A DNA stretch of 53,426 bases from Cupriavidus campinensis (lineage in GTDB: Bacteria > Pseudomonadota > Gammaproteobacteria > Burkholderiales > Burkholderiaceae): positions 1 to 53,426 of the forward strand of contig NZ_CAJPVH010000041.1 in the NCBI RefSeq assembly GCF_905397395.1, read 5' to 3'. Positions 1 to 8,296 of this stretch are shown here, piece by piece (position 1 is the stretch's first letter; each line of letters begins with the position of its first letter). The notes under the pieces were generated by a model, which saw only the letters and a program-made list of their open reading frames with translations, did not search any database and was not told the origin of the DNA. Position numbers and translations under genes: made by a program.

Positions 1-257
1 CCTATCGGCGCATGCTCAAGGAGCATGCTGTGACGCAAAGTATGTCCCGCAAGGGAAACTGCCTTGACAATGCCGCCATGGAAAGCTTCTTCGGCACGCT
101 CAAGGCTGAATACTTCCACCTGAACGAGTTTGCCAGCGTGGACGAGCTCAAGACCGGACTAGCGCGCTACATCCGCTACTACAACTACGACCGTATCAAG
201 CTCAAACTAAAAGGGCTGAGTCCCGTGCAATACAGGACTCAGCCCTCCGGCGCCTAG
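1..257 (+). CDS. IS150-group transposase OrfB, C-terminal fragment (runs off left edge)
   Basis: This is the last ~85 residues of the DDE transposase that cuts and joins IS ends. The reading frame is open to base 3, so the gene starts outside the window and the ATG at 12 is internal. The segment [19 protein letters not shown] is the hallmark of the IS150 group. The Glu of MESFF is the third acidic catalytic residue and a Lys follows seven residues later, as expected. The tail [19 protein letters not shown] is also typical. It is probably complete outside the window, and nothing visible is broken. Confidence 0.88.
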   Translation, partial: YRRMLKEHAVTQSMSRKGNCLDNAAMESFFGTLKAEYFHLNEFASVDELKTGLARYIRYYNYDRIKLKLKGLSPVQYRTQPSGA

Positions 258-268
258 CGTCACCGACC

Positions 269-292
269 GTCCAACTTTAGGGGGTCAGTTCA
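269..292. repeat. Right terminal inverted repeat of the IS3-family element
   Basis: GTCCAACTTTAGGGGGTCAG followed by TTCA matches the general pattern of IS150/IS3 ends, which read TG(A/T)ACTGACCCCC...AGTTGGAC in the other direction. It starts 11 bases after the transposase stop, as usual for these compact elements. The matching left repeat is outside the window. Confidence 0.75.
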
Positions 293-324
293 CGAGGGTG
301 GCTTTTTTCTTTGCGACGACGCGC

Positions 325-1131
325 TCAGGCGGGCTGCCGCTTGTCGTGCTCGATCACGGCGTAGGCGCTGTGATTGTGGATCGACTCGAAATTCTCCGCT
401 TCCAGCGTGTAGGCAACGATCCGCGCATCGGCATTGAGCCGCATTGCGATGTCCCGCACGAGGTCCTCGACGAACTTCGGGTTCTCGTAGGCGCGCTCGG
501 TCACGAACTTCTCGTCGGGGCGCTTGAGCAGGCCCCACAGCTCGCACGACGCCTCTTCCTCGGCCATGCGCACCAGCGCTTCCACGGGCAGGTCGCCAGC
601 CAGTTCCACGCGCATCGTGATGTGCGAGCGCTGGTTGTGCGCGCCGTACTGCGAGATCTTCTTCGAGCACGGGCACAGGCTGGTCACCGGCACCAGCGCG
701 GTCAGCCACAGGCGCGATTGGCCGTCGCGGACCTCGCCGGTCAGCGTGACCGCGTAGTCCATCAGCGATTCCACGCCGGACACCGGCGCGGTCTTCGAGA
801 TGAAGTACGGGAACGTGACCTCGATGCGGCCGGCGTCGGCTTCCAGGCGCACCAGCATGTCGTCCAGCAGCGTGCGGAATGCGGCCAGGTCGAGCGGGGC
901 GCGGTAGTCCTCGAGCAGCGCCACGAAGCGCGACATATGCGTGCCCTTCTGGTCCGCCGGCAGGCGCACATCGAGATCGAAGGTGCCCACGGTGGCCACT
1001 ACGCCGGCCGGGGTCTTCAGCGTGAGCGGATAGCGTACGCCCTTGACGCCCACGCGCTGGATCACGATCTGGCGGGTATCGACGCTCGACTGCACGTCGG
1101 GCATGACGAAGGCGGGATTGATGTCGTTCAT
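325..1131 (-). CDS. folE2: GTP cyclohydrolase FolE2 (type IB)
   Basis: Converts GTP to 7,8-dihydroneopterin triphosphate, the first step of folate and other pterin synthesis, in the cytoplasm. The 268-residue length fits the FolE2 family, which replaces FolE in many beta-proteobacteria. The segment [20 protein letters not shown] holds the conserved metal-binding Cys and the following His of the active site; ESIHNHSAY near the C-terminus is also conserved. AAGGAAA lies 7 bases before the ATG. It lies downstream of dxs on the same strand, but a hairpin terminator separates them, so it probably has its own promoter or relies on readthrough. An IS end sits just past its stop codon. Confidence 0.96.
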   Translation of the reverse strand: MNDINPAFVMPDVQSSVDTRQIVIQRVGVKGVRYPLTLKTPAGVVATVGTFDLDVRLPADQKGTHMSRFVALLEDYRAPLDLAAFRTLLDDMLVRLEADAGRIEVTFPYFISKTAPVSGVESLMDYAVTLTGEVRDGQSRLWLTALVPVTSLCPCSKKISQYGAHNQRSHITMRVELAGDLPVEALVRMAEEEASCELWGLLKRPDEKFVTERAYENPKFVEDLVRDIAMRLNADARIVAYTLEAENFESIHNHSAYAVIEHDKRQPA

Positions 1132-1180
1132 CTACGGTTTCCTTTACGGTCGCGGCGGTCATCCCCCGCGCAACGAGTGT

Positions 1181-1215
1181 GAAAAAAGAAACCGGCGCGG
1201 GATGAGCCGCGCCGG
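1181..1215 (-). terminator. Rho-independent terminator after dxs
   Basis: A perfect 9-bp stem (CCGGCGCGG / CCGCGCCGG, 1192-1200 and 1207-1215) with a 6-base loop. On the minus strand it is followed by a T-rich run (TTTCTTTTTTC). It sits 29 bp past the dxs stop and ends the xseB-ispA-dxs transcript ahead of folE2. Confidence 0.85.
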
Positions 1216-1243
1216 CTTTTACTGCCTGGTAATGCCGTGCGGG

Positions 1244-3163
1244 TCAGGCCACGCGCGGCGTGGCGACCTTGACGGGCGCCTCGGCGATGGCGAAGCGCTC
1301 GCGCACAGAACGCTCGATGCCGGCGGCGTCGAGGCCGCACTGCGACAGCAGGAACGCCGGATCGCCATGATCGATGAACTTGTCGGGCAGGCCCAGCACC
1401 AGCACCGGAATGTCGATGCCGGCCTCGGCCAGCGCCTCAAGCACCGCGCTGCCGGCACCGCCCATCGTGCTGCCCTCTTCCACGGTCACGAGGTAGTCGT
1501 GGTTAGCGGCCAGCGACTTCACCAGCTCCACGTCCAGCGGCTTGACGAAGCGCATGTTGGCCACGGAGGCGTCCAGCGCCTCGGCCGCGCCCAGTGCCGG
1601 GTGCAGCATCGAGCCGAACGCCAGGAACGCCACGCGCTGGCCCGCGCGGGCATGGCCCTCGCGGCGCATCTCACCCTTGCCCACCGGCAGCGCGGTCAGT
1701 GCGGCCTCGGTGGCCACGCCGGCGCCGGCGCCGCGCGGATAGCGCACGGCGGTCGGGCAATCCTGCTGGAACGCCGTGGTCAGCAACTGGCGGCACTCGT
1801 TCTCGTCGGCCGGCGTCATCACCATCATATTGGGGATGCAGCGCAGGTAGGCGATGTCGTAGGCACCGGCGTGCGTGGCGCCATCGGCGCCCACCAGGCC
1901 GGCGCGGTCCAGCGCGAACACCACGGGCAGGTTCTGCAGCGCCACGTCGTGGATCAGCTGGTCATAACCGCGCTGCAGGAAGGTGGAGTAGATCGCCACG
2001 ACGGGCTTCAGGCCCTCGCAGGCCAGGCCGCCGGCGAAGGTCACCGCGTGCTGCTCGGCGATGCCCACGTCGTAGTAGCGGTCCGGGAAGCGCTTCTCGA
2101 ACTCGACCATGCCCGAGCCCTCGCGCATGGCCGGCGTCACGCCGATCAGGCGCTTGTCGGCGGCGGCCATGTCGCATAGCCATTCGCCGAAAACCTGCGT
2201 GTAGGTCTTGCGCGACGGCTTGGCCGACGGACGGATGCCCTCGGCCGGATTGAATTTGCCGGGGCCGTGGTACAGGATCGGGTCGGCTTCGGCCAGCTTG
2301 TAGCCCTGGCCCTTCTTGGTCACCACGTGCAGGAACTGCGGGCCGTGGCCTTCCAGCGCGCGCTGGCGGATGTTCTGGAGCGTCGGCACCAGCGAGTCGA
2401 GGTCGTGACCGTCGATCGGGCCGATGTAGTCGAAGCCGAACTCCTCGAACAGCGTGGCCGGCACGACCATGCCCTTGGCATGTTCTTCCAGCCGTTTTGC
2501 GAATTCCAGCACCGGCGGCGCCACCGACAGCACGCGCTCGATGCCCTTCTTGGTGGCCGCGTAGAACTGGCCGGAGAGCAGGCGCGCGAGGTGGCGGTTC
2601 AGCATGCCCACCGGCGGCGAGATCGACATGTCGTTGTCGTTCAGCACCACCAGCAGCGGCAGGTCCTTGTAGACGCCGGCGTTGTTCATGGCCTCGAAGG
2701 CCATGCCGGCGGTCATTGCGCCGTCGCCGATCACGGCGATGCCTACGCGCTTCTCGCCCTTGGTGCGGGCGCCCAGGGCCATGCCCAGTGCGGCCGAGAT
2801 CGAGGTGGACGAGTGCGCGGTACCGAAGGTATCGAACTCGCTCTCCGCGCGGCGCGGGAAGCCCGAGATACCGCCGTACTGGCGCAGCGTGGACATGCGG
2901 TCGCGGCGGCCGGTCAGGATCTTGTGGGGATAGCTCTGGTGGCCCACGTCCCAGACCACGCGGTCGGACGGGGTATCGAACACATAGTGGAGCGCAATGG
3001 TCAGCTCCACCGTGCCGAGGTTGGACGACAGGTGCCCGCCGGTCTGGGAGACCGATTCCAGCACATAGGCGCGCAGTTCGTCAGCCAGCGTGTTGAGCTG
3101 GCGGCGATCCAGCTTGCGCAGGTCTGCGGGGGCGTCGATTTTGTTGAGCAGCGTGTAGGTCAT
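1244..3163 (-). CDS. dxs: 1-deoxy-D-xylulose-5-phosphate synthase
   Basis: Condenses pyruvate and glyceraldehyde 3-phosphate using thiamine diphosphate, the entry step of the MEP isoprenoid pathway (also feeding thiamine and pyridoxal synthesis). The 639-residue length is normal. Visible signatures are [15 protein letters not shown], the ThDP-binding segment [25 protein letters not shown], and [13 protein letters not shown] with the catalytic Glu of the transketolase-type pyrimidine domain. The ATG follows ispA by 44 bp on the same strand, so it is the last gene of the xseB-ispA-dxs operon. This links precursor supply to prenyl chain elongation. Confidence 0.98.
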   Translation of the reverse strand: MTYTLLNKIDAPADLRKLDRRQLNTLADELRAYVLESVSQTGGHLSSNLGTVELTIALHYVFDTPSDRVVWDVGHQSYPHKILTGRRDRMSTLRQYGGISGFPRRAESEFDTFGTAHSSTSISAALGMALGARTKGEKRVGIAVIGDGAMTAGMAFEAMNNAGVYKDLPLLVVLNDNDMSISPPVGMLNRHLARLLSGQFYAATKKGIERVLSVAPPVLEFAKRLEEHAKGMVVPATLFEEFGFDYIGPIDGHDLDSLVPTLQNIRQRALEGHGPQFLHVVTKKGQGYKLAEADPILYHGPGKFNPAEGIRPSAKPSRKTYTQVFGEWLCDMAAADKRLIGVTPAMREGSGMVEFEKRFPDRYYDVGIAEQHAVTFAGGLACEGLKPVVAIYSTFLQRGYDQLIHDVALQNLPVVFALDRAGLVGADGATHAGAYDIAYLRCIPNMMVMTPADENECRQLLTTAFQQDCPTAVRYPRGAGAGVATEAALTALPVGKGEMRREGHARAGQRVAFLAFGSMLHPALGAAEALDASVANMRFVKPLDVELVKSLAANHDYLVTVEEGSTMGGAGSAVLEALAEAGIDIPVLVLGLPDKFIDHGDPAFLLSQCGLDAAGIERSVRERFAIAEAPVKVATPRVA

Positions 3164-3207
3164 GATGTCCGTTCGGCCGCCGGATTCTCTATGTCCGGCT
3201 TGTCAGT

Positions 3208-4092
3208 TCAATTGGAGCGCAGCACGATCAGGTCGGCCAGTTCGGCCAGCCGGCCAGCCCGGGTGCCGAATCCCGCCAATGCCTCGTGGGCATCGGTGCG
3301 CAACTGGGCGGCCAGCTCGCGCGCGGCATCGAGGCCCATCAGCGACACATAGGTCGGCTTGTCATTGGCGGCGTCCTTGCCGGCGGTCTTGCCGAGGGTC
3401 GCCGTATCGGCCGTGACGTCGAGAATATCGTCAACTACCTGGAACGCCAATCCCACGGCGGCCGCATAGCGGTCCAGCGCGGCCAGGCCGGCCGGATCGA
3501 TGTTTCCACACAACGCCCCCATGCGCACGCTCGCGCGCAGCAGGGCGCCGGTCTTCATCCGGTGCATGGCTTCCAGCGCGTCGCGCGACATCGCCAGGCC
3601 CACGTTCTGCAGGTCGATGGCCTGTCCGCCGGCCATGCCGACCGAGCCCGAGGCCACAGCCAGCTCATCCACCAGCTTCAGGCGCGCTTCGGGCGCCAGT
3701 GCCGGGGTGCGGGCCAGCAGGATGAACGCCTGGGTCTGCAATGCGTCACCCACCAGCAGCGCGGTAGCCTCGTCATAGGCCTTGTGCACCGTGGGGCGCC
3801 CGCGCCGCAGGTCGTCGTCGTCCATGCAGGGCATGTCGTCGTGGACCAGCGAGTAGGCGTGGATCATCTCCACCGCGCAGGCTGCCGCGTCACATGCCTC
3901 GGGTGTGGCACCGGCCACTTCGCCGGCCGCATGTACCAGCAGCGGGCGCACCCGCTTGCCACCGCCGAGGACAGCATAGCGCATGGCCTCGTGCAAGGTG
4001 TGTGGAATTGTGTCCGTGGACGGCAGTGCCGAGTCCAGGGCGGCCTCGGTCCGGGCGCCCTGCGCCCGCATCCAGGTAGCGAAATCGCTCAT
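3208..4092 (-). CDS. ispA: Polyprenyl (farnesyl) diphosphate synthase
   Basis: Joins IPP units to allylic diphosphates to make farnesyl (possibly geranylgeranyl) diphosphate for quinones and undecaprenyl carriers. The 294-residue length fits IspA. The first Asp-rich motif is at residues 85-91 (HDDMPCMDDDDLRRG) and the second is VVDDILD further on; both bind Mg-diphosphate. GGGKRVRPLLV is the IPP-binding segment. The start codon overlaps the xseB stop (ATGA), suggesting translational coupling. Exact product length cannot be fixed from sequence alone. Confidence 0.95.
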   Translation of the reverse strand: MSDFATWMRAQGARTEAALDSALPSTDTIPHTLHEAMRYAVLGGGKRVRPLLVHAAGEVAGATPEACDAAACAVEMIHAYSLVHDDMPCMDDDDLRRGRPTVHKAYDEATALLVGDALQTQAFILLARTPALAPEARLKLVDELAVASGSVGMAGGQAIDLQNVGLAMSRDALEAMHRMKTGALLRASVRMGALCGNIDPAGLAALDRYAAAVGLAFQVVDDILDVTADTATLGKTAGKDAANDKPTYVSLMGLDAARELAAQLRTDAHEALAGFGTRAGRLAELADLIVLRSN

Positions 4093-4391
4093 TCGAAATC
4101 TGTGCCGTTGCTGTTGTTATCAGGACGGGACTCGCCAGCCAGCGGCTTCAGCGCGTCGCCCTCCAGTACTTTGACCTGCTGCGCCACCCGCTCCAGGCTC
4201 TGCTGGCAGTAGCGCACCAGTTCGGCACCGCGGCGATACGCGGTGAGAGAGGCCTCGAGGGGCAGTTCGCCGCTTTCCATGCTGGCCACGAGGGTTTCCA
4301 GCTCCGCCATGGCGGCCTCGTAAGAGGCTGGCTGCGCGCCGGCTGCGGGCGCGTCGTCAGGCTGGACCTGTGCGGTCGTCGGTTTTGGCAT
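4089..4391 (-). CDS. xseB: Exodeoxyribonuclease VII small subunit
   Basis: Small subunit of ExoVII, which degrades single-stranded DNA with XseA (not in this window). The 100-residue protein has a Pro/Ala-rich N-terminal tail and the family core: SYEAAMAELETLVASMESGE followed by LPLEASLTAYRRGAELVRYC, a two-helix hairpin. It is somewhat longer than E. coli XseB (80 residues) because of the N-terminal tail, as in other Burkholderiales. It is the first gene of the operon with ispA and dxs and overlaps ispA by 4 bp. Confidence 0.93.
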   Translation of the reverse strand: MPKPTTAQVQPDDAPAAGAQPASYEAAMAELETLVASMESGELPLEASLTAYRRGAELVRYCQQSLERVAQQVKVLEGDALKPLAGESRPDNNSNGTDFE

Positions 4392-4878
4392 GTCGGGCCT
4401 TGTTCAGGGGAATTCGGGATTTTACGCCAATCCCGGACTTGGCCGCAGATACGTATCGCCAACGTGGCGCACGCACACGCGATGTTATGCATGAATCACT
4501 CCATTTCACGGAAGTGACTTGTGCGCTATGGTCGTCATTCCGAATGCGCCCCAAAGGGCACCTCCATGACGACCCGGGTCGACTTTTTCGCTAAAAAGGC
4601 AAAATAATCAGACCCTTAAGTTTTTGGCTCGGGTACAATTCCGCCCTCGTCAGCGAGATCGGCGGCGCCGTGCCAGGGGTCGCCCGTTGCCAGCTTTTAA
4701 GTGCTTTGTGTAACGCAGCTCCCGCCCTGTGCCCGCCTGCACCGAACCTCAAGTTTCGGCCAGTCACGCCGGGGAACCGGACCGCGCCCGGCTCGTCTGA
4801 CAGGGTTTCCCAAATCGATTTCATATTTCGATGGTTGGGTTGTTCACTGCTTTCGCCTGTTACTAGGGAGTGGGGATA
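4392..4878. other. 487-bp divergent intergenic region with promoters for xseB and the Rieske gene
   Basis: No convincing gene is seen. On the plus strand TACAAT at 4634-4639 is a plausible -10 for the Rieske gene, but no good -35 lies 17 bases upstream. If used it would leave an untranslated leader of more than 200 bases. On the minus strand TAAAAT (complement of 4419-4424) is a weak -10 candidate for xseB. I recognised no riboswitch family in the leader. Confidence 0.4.
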
Positions 4879-5982
4879 ATGTCCAATCTCAGCACCGCGC
4901 TCAAGCTGGCGCCGGCTGATTCGCAGTTGCCCGTGGATGTCTACTTTGACGAGGCGCTGCATCAACAAGAACTGGAACTGCTGTTCAGGAAAGGCCCGGG
5001 ATACGTCGGCCATACGCTGATGGTCCCGGAGACGGGCGATTTCCACACGCTCGCCGCCGAGGACGAGGGCCGCATGCTGGTCCGCAATCCGGACGGCATC
5101 GAGCTGCTGTCGAATGTGTGCCGCCACCGTCAGGCCATCATGCTGAACGGCCGCGGCAACGCCAAGAACATCGTCTGCCCGCTCCATCGCTGGACCTACG
5201 ACCTCAAGGGTGACCTGCTCGGCGCGCCGCATTTCGCGCAGCAGCCGTGCGTCCACCTGAACCGGTCGCCGCTCCAGAACTGGAACGGCCTGCTGTTCGA
5301 GGGCGCCCGCGATGTGCGCGCGGACCTCGCTCGCATGGGCGTGGCCGAGGACCTGAACTTCGACGGCTACATGCTCGACCACGTGGAAGTGCACGAGTGC
5401 GACTACAACTGGAAGACCTTCATCGAGGTCTATCTGGAGGACTACCACGTCGTGCCGTTCCACCCGGGCCTGGGCAGCTTCGTCTCGTGCGACGACCTGA
5501 CCTGGGAGTTCGGCGAATGGCACAGTGTGCAGACCGTGGGCCTGCACCAGGGCCTGAAGCGGCCAGGTAGCCCGACTTACCAGAAGTGGCACGACGCAGT
5601 GTTGCGCTTCAACAACGGCAAGCTGCCCAAGCACGGCGCGATCTGGCTGACTTACTACCCCAACGTGATGGTGGAGTGGTACCCGAACGTGCTGGTCATC
5701 TCGACGCTGCATCCGGTGGGTCCGCGCAAGACCCGCAATGTGGTGGAGTTCTATTACCCCGAGGAAATCGCGCTGTTCGAGCGCGAGTTCGTCGAGGCCG
5801 AGCGCGCCGCCTATATGGAGACGTGCATCGAGGACGACGAGATCGCCGAGCGCATGGACGCTGGCCGCCTGGCACTGATGAAGCGCGGCGTCAGCGAGAC
5901 CGGCCCGTACCAGTCGCCGATGGAAGACGGCATGCAGCACTTCCACGAGTGGTATCGACGGAGCATGCGGTACACCGGCTGA
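4879..5982 (+). CDS. Rieske [2Fe-2S] ring-hydroxylating oxygenase alpha-subunit-like protein
   Basis: A Rieske-type mononuclear-iron oxygenase of unknown substrate. The Rieske cluster ligands are C81-x-H83 and C100-x2-H103 (VCRHRQAIML, VCPLHRWTYD). The C-terminal SRPBCC/catalytic domain shows LEDYHVVPFHPG with the iron-binding H190 and H195 and an acidic pair just before H190. At 367 residues it is a little shorter than typical alpha subunits (~400-450), and no beta subunit, reductase or ferredoxin gene is adjacent. The ATG at 4879 is preferred over a GTG at 4870 because GGGAGTGGGG lies just before it. A solitary Rieske gene divergent from xseB-ispA-dxs is, to my knowledge, a recurring arrangement in this family of bacteria. 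Confidence 0.85.
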   Translation: MSNLSTALKLAPADSQLPVDVYFDEALHQQELELLFRKGPGYVGHTLMVPETGDFHTLAAEDEGRMLVRNPDGIELLSNVCRHRQAIMLNGRGNAKNIVCPLHRWTYDLKGDLLGAPHFAQQPCVHLNRSPLQNWNGLLFEGARDVRADLARMGVAEDLNFDGYMLDHVEVHECDYNWKTFIEVYLEDYHVVPFHPGLGSFVSCDDLTWEFGEWHSVQTVGLHQGLKRPGSPTYQKWHDAVLRFNNGKLPKHGAIWLTYYPNVMVEWYPNVLVISTLHPVGPRKTRNVVEFYYPEEIALFEREFVEAERAAYMETCIEDDEIAERMDAGRLALMKRGVSETGPYQSPMEDGMQHFHEWYRRSMRYTG

Positions 5983-6046
5983 GGCGCCGGCAGGCGTGAG
6001 TGGTCGGTTATCGCCCGCTATTCGCCCAACCCCTGTAGCCAGCCCG

Positions 6047-6073
6047 AAACGGACCGTGAAAACGGTCCGTTTT
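6047..6073 (+). terminator. Hairpin terminator after the Rieske gene
   Basis: AAACGGACCGT and ACGGTCCGTTT form an 11-bp perfect stem with a GAAA loop, followed by TTGCG. The U-tract is short because the Ts pair with the leading As. It lies 64 bp after the Rieske stop codon. Confidence 0.65.
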
Positions 6074-6178
6074 GCGTTGGAGTGGCCATCTGGCCACTGA
6101 TAGAATCGGGGTTTTCCCGCGCTGCGCCGGCCGCCACGAAGCCCGGCCGGCTGCCGTTCCACCTCTCTCGCCCCCGCC

Positions 6179-7099
6179 ATGCAATCGCTCTGGATGCTGT
6201 TCGCCGCCTTCGCCTTTTCCTTGATGGGGGTGGGCGTCAAGCTGGCATCCGAGTTCTACACCACCGGCGAAATCGTCTTCTATCGCAGCATCATCGGTGT
6301 GACGATCATGTGGATCATGCTGCGCTCGCAAGGCATTTCCGTACGCACGCCGCACATGGCCACGCACATCAAGCGCAGCCTGTTCGGCGTGACCGCCCTG
6401 CTACTCTGGTTCACCTCGATCACCCTGCTGCCGCTGGCCACGGCCATGACGCTGAACTACATGTCGCCGGTCTGGATCGCGCTGATCCTGGGCGCCAGCG
6501 CGGCGCTGGCCGGCACGGCGGGCGGCGCGGACCGCAAGCTGATCGGCGCGATCCTGCTGTCGTTCGCCGGGGTGCTCTGCCTGCTGCAGCCGTCGGTCGG
6601 CAAGGACCAGCTGACCGGCGGCCTCATCGGCCTGATCTCCGGCGTGTTCACGGCGCTGGCCTATGTGGAGGTGCGCCAGCTCGGCCAGCTTGGCGAGCCC
6701 GAAGGCCGCATCGTCTTCTATTTCTCCGCCGTCGGCATGGTCTGCGGGCTGGTCTGGATGCTCTACTCCGGCGTCAGCCACCATACCTGGCACGGCGCTG
6801 GGCTGCTGCTCGCCATCGGCATCCTGGCCACGCTGGGCCAGACCTCGATGACGCGCGCCTACAAGCGCGGCAATACCCTCCTGACCGCCAACCTCCAGTA
6901 CGCGGGCATCGTGTTCTCCAGCCTCTGGGGCATCCTGGTCTGGGACGACAAGCTCAACTGGATCTCGTGGCTCGGCATGGTGCTGATCATCGCCAGCGGC
7001 ATCGCCACCACCCTCACCCGCGCCCGCGACACCGACAAGCACCCGACCCCGGCCACGCCTGTGAAGTCGGCGGAGGCGGAAGTGCATCCTGAGGTGTAG
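6179..7099 (+). CDS. DMT/EamA-family inner-membrane transporter
   Basis: A 306-residue drug/metabolite transporter with about ten hydrophobic helices arranged as two EamA repeats; the first begins MQSLWMLFAAFAFSLMGVGV and the second near LIGLISGVFTALAYVEV. The N-terminal repeat contains YRSIIGV and the segment ending MTLNYMSPVWIALILG, both common in EamA exporters. The C-terminal tail is hydrophilic. The substrate cannot be predicted. The stop codon lies at the very edge of a downstream tandem duplication: GGTGTAGCA, the first bases of that repeat, contains this gene's TAG. Confidence 0.9.
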   Translation: MQSLWMLFAAFAFSLMGVGVKLASEFYTTGEIVFYRSIIGVTIMWIMLRSQGISVRTPHMATHIKRSLFGVTALLLWFTSITLLPLATAMTLNYMSPVWIALILGASAALAGTAGGADRKLIGAILLSFAGVLCLLQPSVGKDQLTGGLIGLISGVFTALAYVEVRQLGQLGEPEGRIVFYFSAVGMVCGLVWMLYSGVSHHTWHGAGLLLAIGILATLGQTSMTRAYKRGNTLLTANLQYAGIVFSSLWGILVWDDKLNWISWLGMVLIIASGIATTLTRARDTDKHPTPATPVKSAEAEVHPEV

Positions 7100-7196
7100 C
7101 AGAACGCCGAAAGCCTGCTGGGCTTTGATGATGGTCAGATCGGGCTGAGCTTGGCTGAGTAGAGTCTGCCGTCGTACCCAACGACGGAGCTTTGTC
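7093..7196 (+). promoter_or_regulatory. Leader of duplicated locus, copy 1, with two small hairpins
   Basis: Contains AAAGCC-TGCTG-GGCTTT (7110-7126) and CCGTCGT-ACCCA-ACGACGG (7169-7187). The 3' arm of the second hairpin includes the first two bases of GGAG (7186-7189), the likely ribosome-binding site for the ATG at 7197. By eye only about ten of 104 bases differ from the copy-2 leader. Confidence 0.45.
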
Positions 7197-7655
7197 ATGC
7201 AGCAGTGCAGTTTGGTGTTGAACGACCAGCCGATGAGTGCGTTCCGTGCAGGAAGTGCCGAGTTTCCTGCCTTTTCTGGCCTGGCTCCCCACATCAACAA
7301 GCGAACGAGCATCTGTATTCCAGACCATGGCCCCATTCCACCGGGCACGTACTACATCGTTGATCGTGAATCTGGCGGACGACTGGGGTGGTTTTACGAA
7401 TGGTACGAACGCCAAACGGATTGGTTCGCGCTATACGCCGACGATGGCCGCATGGACGACTGGACGTTTTGCAATGAAATTCGTCGAGGCAACTTTAGGT
7501 TGCACCCAAAAGGTAGGCGTGGCATCAGCAAGGGCTGCATCACGATCGAGCGCCCTACTGACTTCCACGTCATCCGTCATTTGCTGACGGCCTCGAAGAA
7601 ATTCCCGATCCCGGGAACACGGCTCCTCGCTTACGGAAAAGTGGTGGTCAGATGA
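7197..7655 (+). CDS. DUF2778 / Tlde1-like L,D-transpeptidase-fold protein, candidate secreted peptidoglycan-targeting effector
   Basis: A 152-residue protein of the DUF2778 family. The N-terminal half has the family segment GPIPPGTYYIVDRESGG. The C-terminal half has H103 (RLHPKGRRG) and S111-x2-C114 (ISKGCITIE), which match the His and nucleophilic Cys of L,D-transpeptidase-like enzymes. The Salmonella T6SS effector Tlde1 belongs to this family and attacks peptide cross-links of the wall. There is no signal peptide, as expected if export were by T6SS, but no T6SS gene is in the window. It overlaps the next gene by 4 bp (ATGA). Effector activity is inference; the fold assignment is fairly firm. 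Confidence 0.75.
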   Translation: MQQCSLVLNDQPMSAFRAGSAEFPAFSGLAPHINKRTSICIPDHGPIPPGTYYIVDRESGGRLGWFYEWYERQTDWFALYADDGRMDDWTFCNEIRRGNFRLHPKGRRGISKGCITIERPTDFHVIRHLLTASKKFPIPGTRLLAYGKVVVR

Positions 7656-7930
7656 GTCAGCTCCGCAATACAGTCCTGCTGGTGATCTGGCTGGTCGTCG
7701 CCACGCATATCTACGGGCTCGTATGGAGCCGCTATCCCGACTATTTCCCTGAATACCCTGAGTCAGTGGGCCGTTTCATCGACTGGCTGACAAGGGACTA
7801 TCAGCCAAGGGGCATCGAGTCGCTGACGACCTACTACTACCTGATCCTCTCGTTCCCGCCGGTGGCCGTCCTGACGGCACTTGGCCTGTTCCTCCGGCGC
7901 AAGCTCCGCCGACGCGCAAAACCGCACTGA
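7652..7930 (+). CDS. Two-TM small inner-membrane protein, candidate immunity protein for the DUF2778 enzyme
   Basis: 92 residues with one hydrophobic helix near residues 6-26, a ~36-residue polar loop rich in Tyr/Pro/Asp/Glu, a second helix near 63-81, and a basic tail (RRKLRRRAK). By the positive-inside rule both ends are cytoplasmic and the loop faces the periplasm, where a peptidoglycan enzyme would act. Translation is probably coupled to the upstream gene through ATGA, since no strong ribosome-binding site is seen. I recognise no named family. The immunity role is inferred from size, location, overlap and duplication. Confidence 0.6.
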   Translation: MSQLRNTVLLVIWLVVATHIYGLVWSRYPDYFPEYPESVGRFIDWLTRDYQPRGIESLTTYYYLILSFPPVAVLTALGLFLRRKLRRRAKPH

Positions 7931-7940
7931 TCGATCCCGC

Positions 7941-8044
7941 GGTGTAGCAGAACGCTGAAAGCCCGCCCGGCTTTGATGATGGTCAGATCGGGCTGAGCGT
8001 GGCTGGGTAGAGTCCCCCGTCGCACCCAACGACGGAGCTTTGCC
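7941..8044 (+). promoter_or_regulatory. Leader of duplicated locus, copy 2
   Basis: Same length as the copy-1 leader. Hairpin one is AAAGCC-CGCCC-GGCTTT (7958-7974): both stem arms are identical to copy 1, while three of five loop bases differ. Hairpin two is CCGTCG-N7-CGACGG (8017-8035) and again overlaps the GGAG (8034-8037) ahead of the ATG at 8045. Confidence 0.45.
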
Positions 8045-8296
8045 ATGCAGCAGTGCGGTTTTGTGTTGAATGACCAGCCGATAAGCGCATTTAGCGTTGG
8101 CAGCGCTTCATTCCCTGCCTTCTCGGGAAAGACCCCCTATATCAACAAGCGGGCGAACAGCTGCCTGGTAAAGCTCGGCCCCATCCCACCCGGCACGTAC
8201 TACATCATCGATCGTGAAACAGGCGGAAAGCGCTCCAGAGGAAGTGCTGTCCCAGGCGCTGATTTCCGCGCCTATGGGAAAGTGGTGGTCAAATGA
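8045..8296 (+). pseudogene. DUF2778 paralog with the catalytic core deleted in frame
   Basis: 83 residues. Residues 1-61 align with the upstream DUF2778 protein, including GPIPPGTYYIIDRETGG, with roughly 70% identity by eye. About 69 residues are then missing, corresponding to roughly residues 62-130 of copy 1 and including H103, S111 and C114. The alignment resumes at the final strand (VPG...AYGKVVVK). The frame stays open and the ATGA overlap with the next gene is kept, so it may still serve to couple translation of the second membrane protein. It cannot be an active L,D-transpeptidase-like enzyme. Confidence 0.8.

Larger units (their letters stand above)
1..292 (+). mobile_element. Right end of an IS3-family (IS150-group) insertion sequence
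   Basis: The left edge of the window lies inside an insertion sequence. It carries the C-terminal end of an IS3-family OrfB transposase and then a terminal inverted repeat whose outward end is ...GGGGGTCAGTTCA, finishing with the CA dinucleotide typical of IS3 elements. The left end is outside the window, so the target duplication cannot be read. The element ends 32 bp from the folE2 stop codon, so folE2 is intact. Confidence 0.85.
7093..7940 (+). repeat. Tandem duplication, copy 1 (848 bp)
   Basis: Starts with GGTGTAGCAGAACGC and holds a 104-nt leader, the DUF2778 gene and the two-TM gene. Copy 2 (7941-8581) is colinear at the base level: same 104-nt leader, same 4-bp gene overlap, same 279-nt second gene and same 10-nt tail. 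The only length difference is 207 bp inside the first gene. Confidence 0.9.

Noticed and set aside
8045..8296. Second DUF2778 frame as an independent working enzyme
   Set aside because: It lacks the His and Cys of the active site and about 69 residues of the fold, so it is listed as a remnant.
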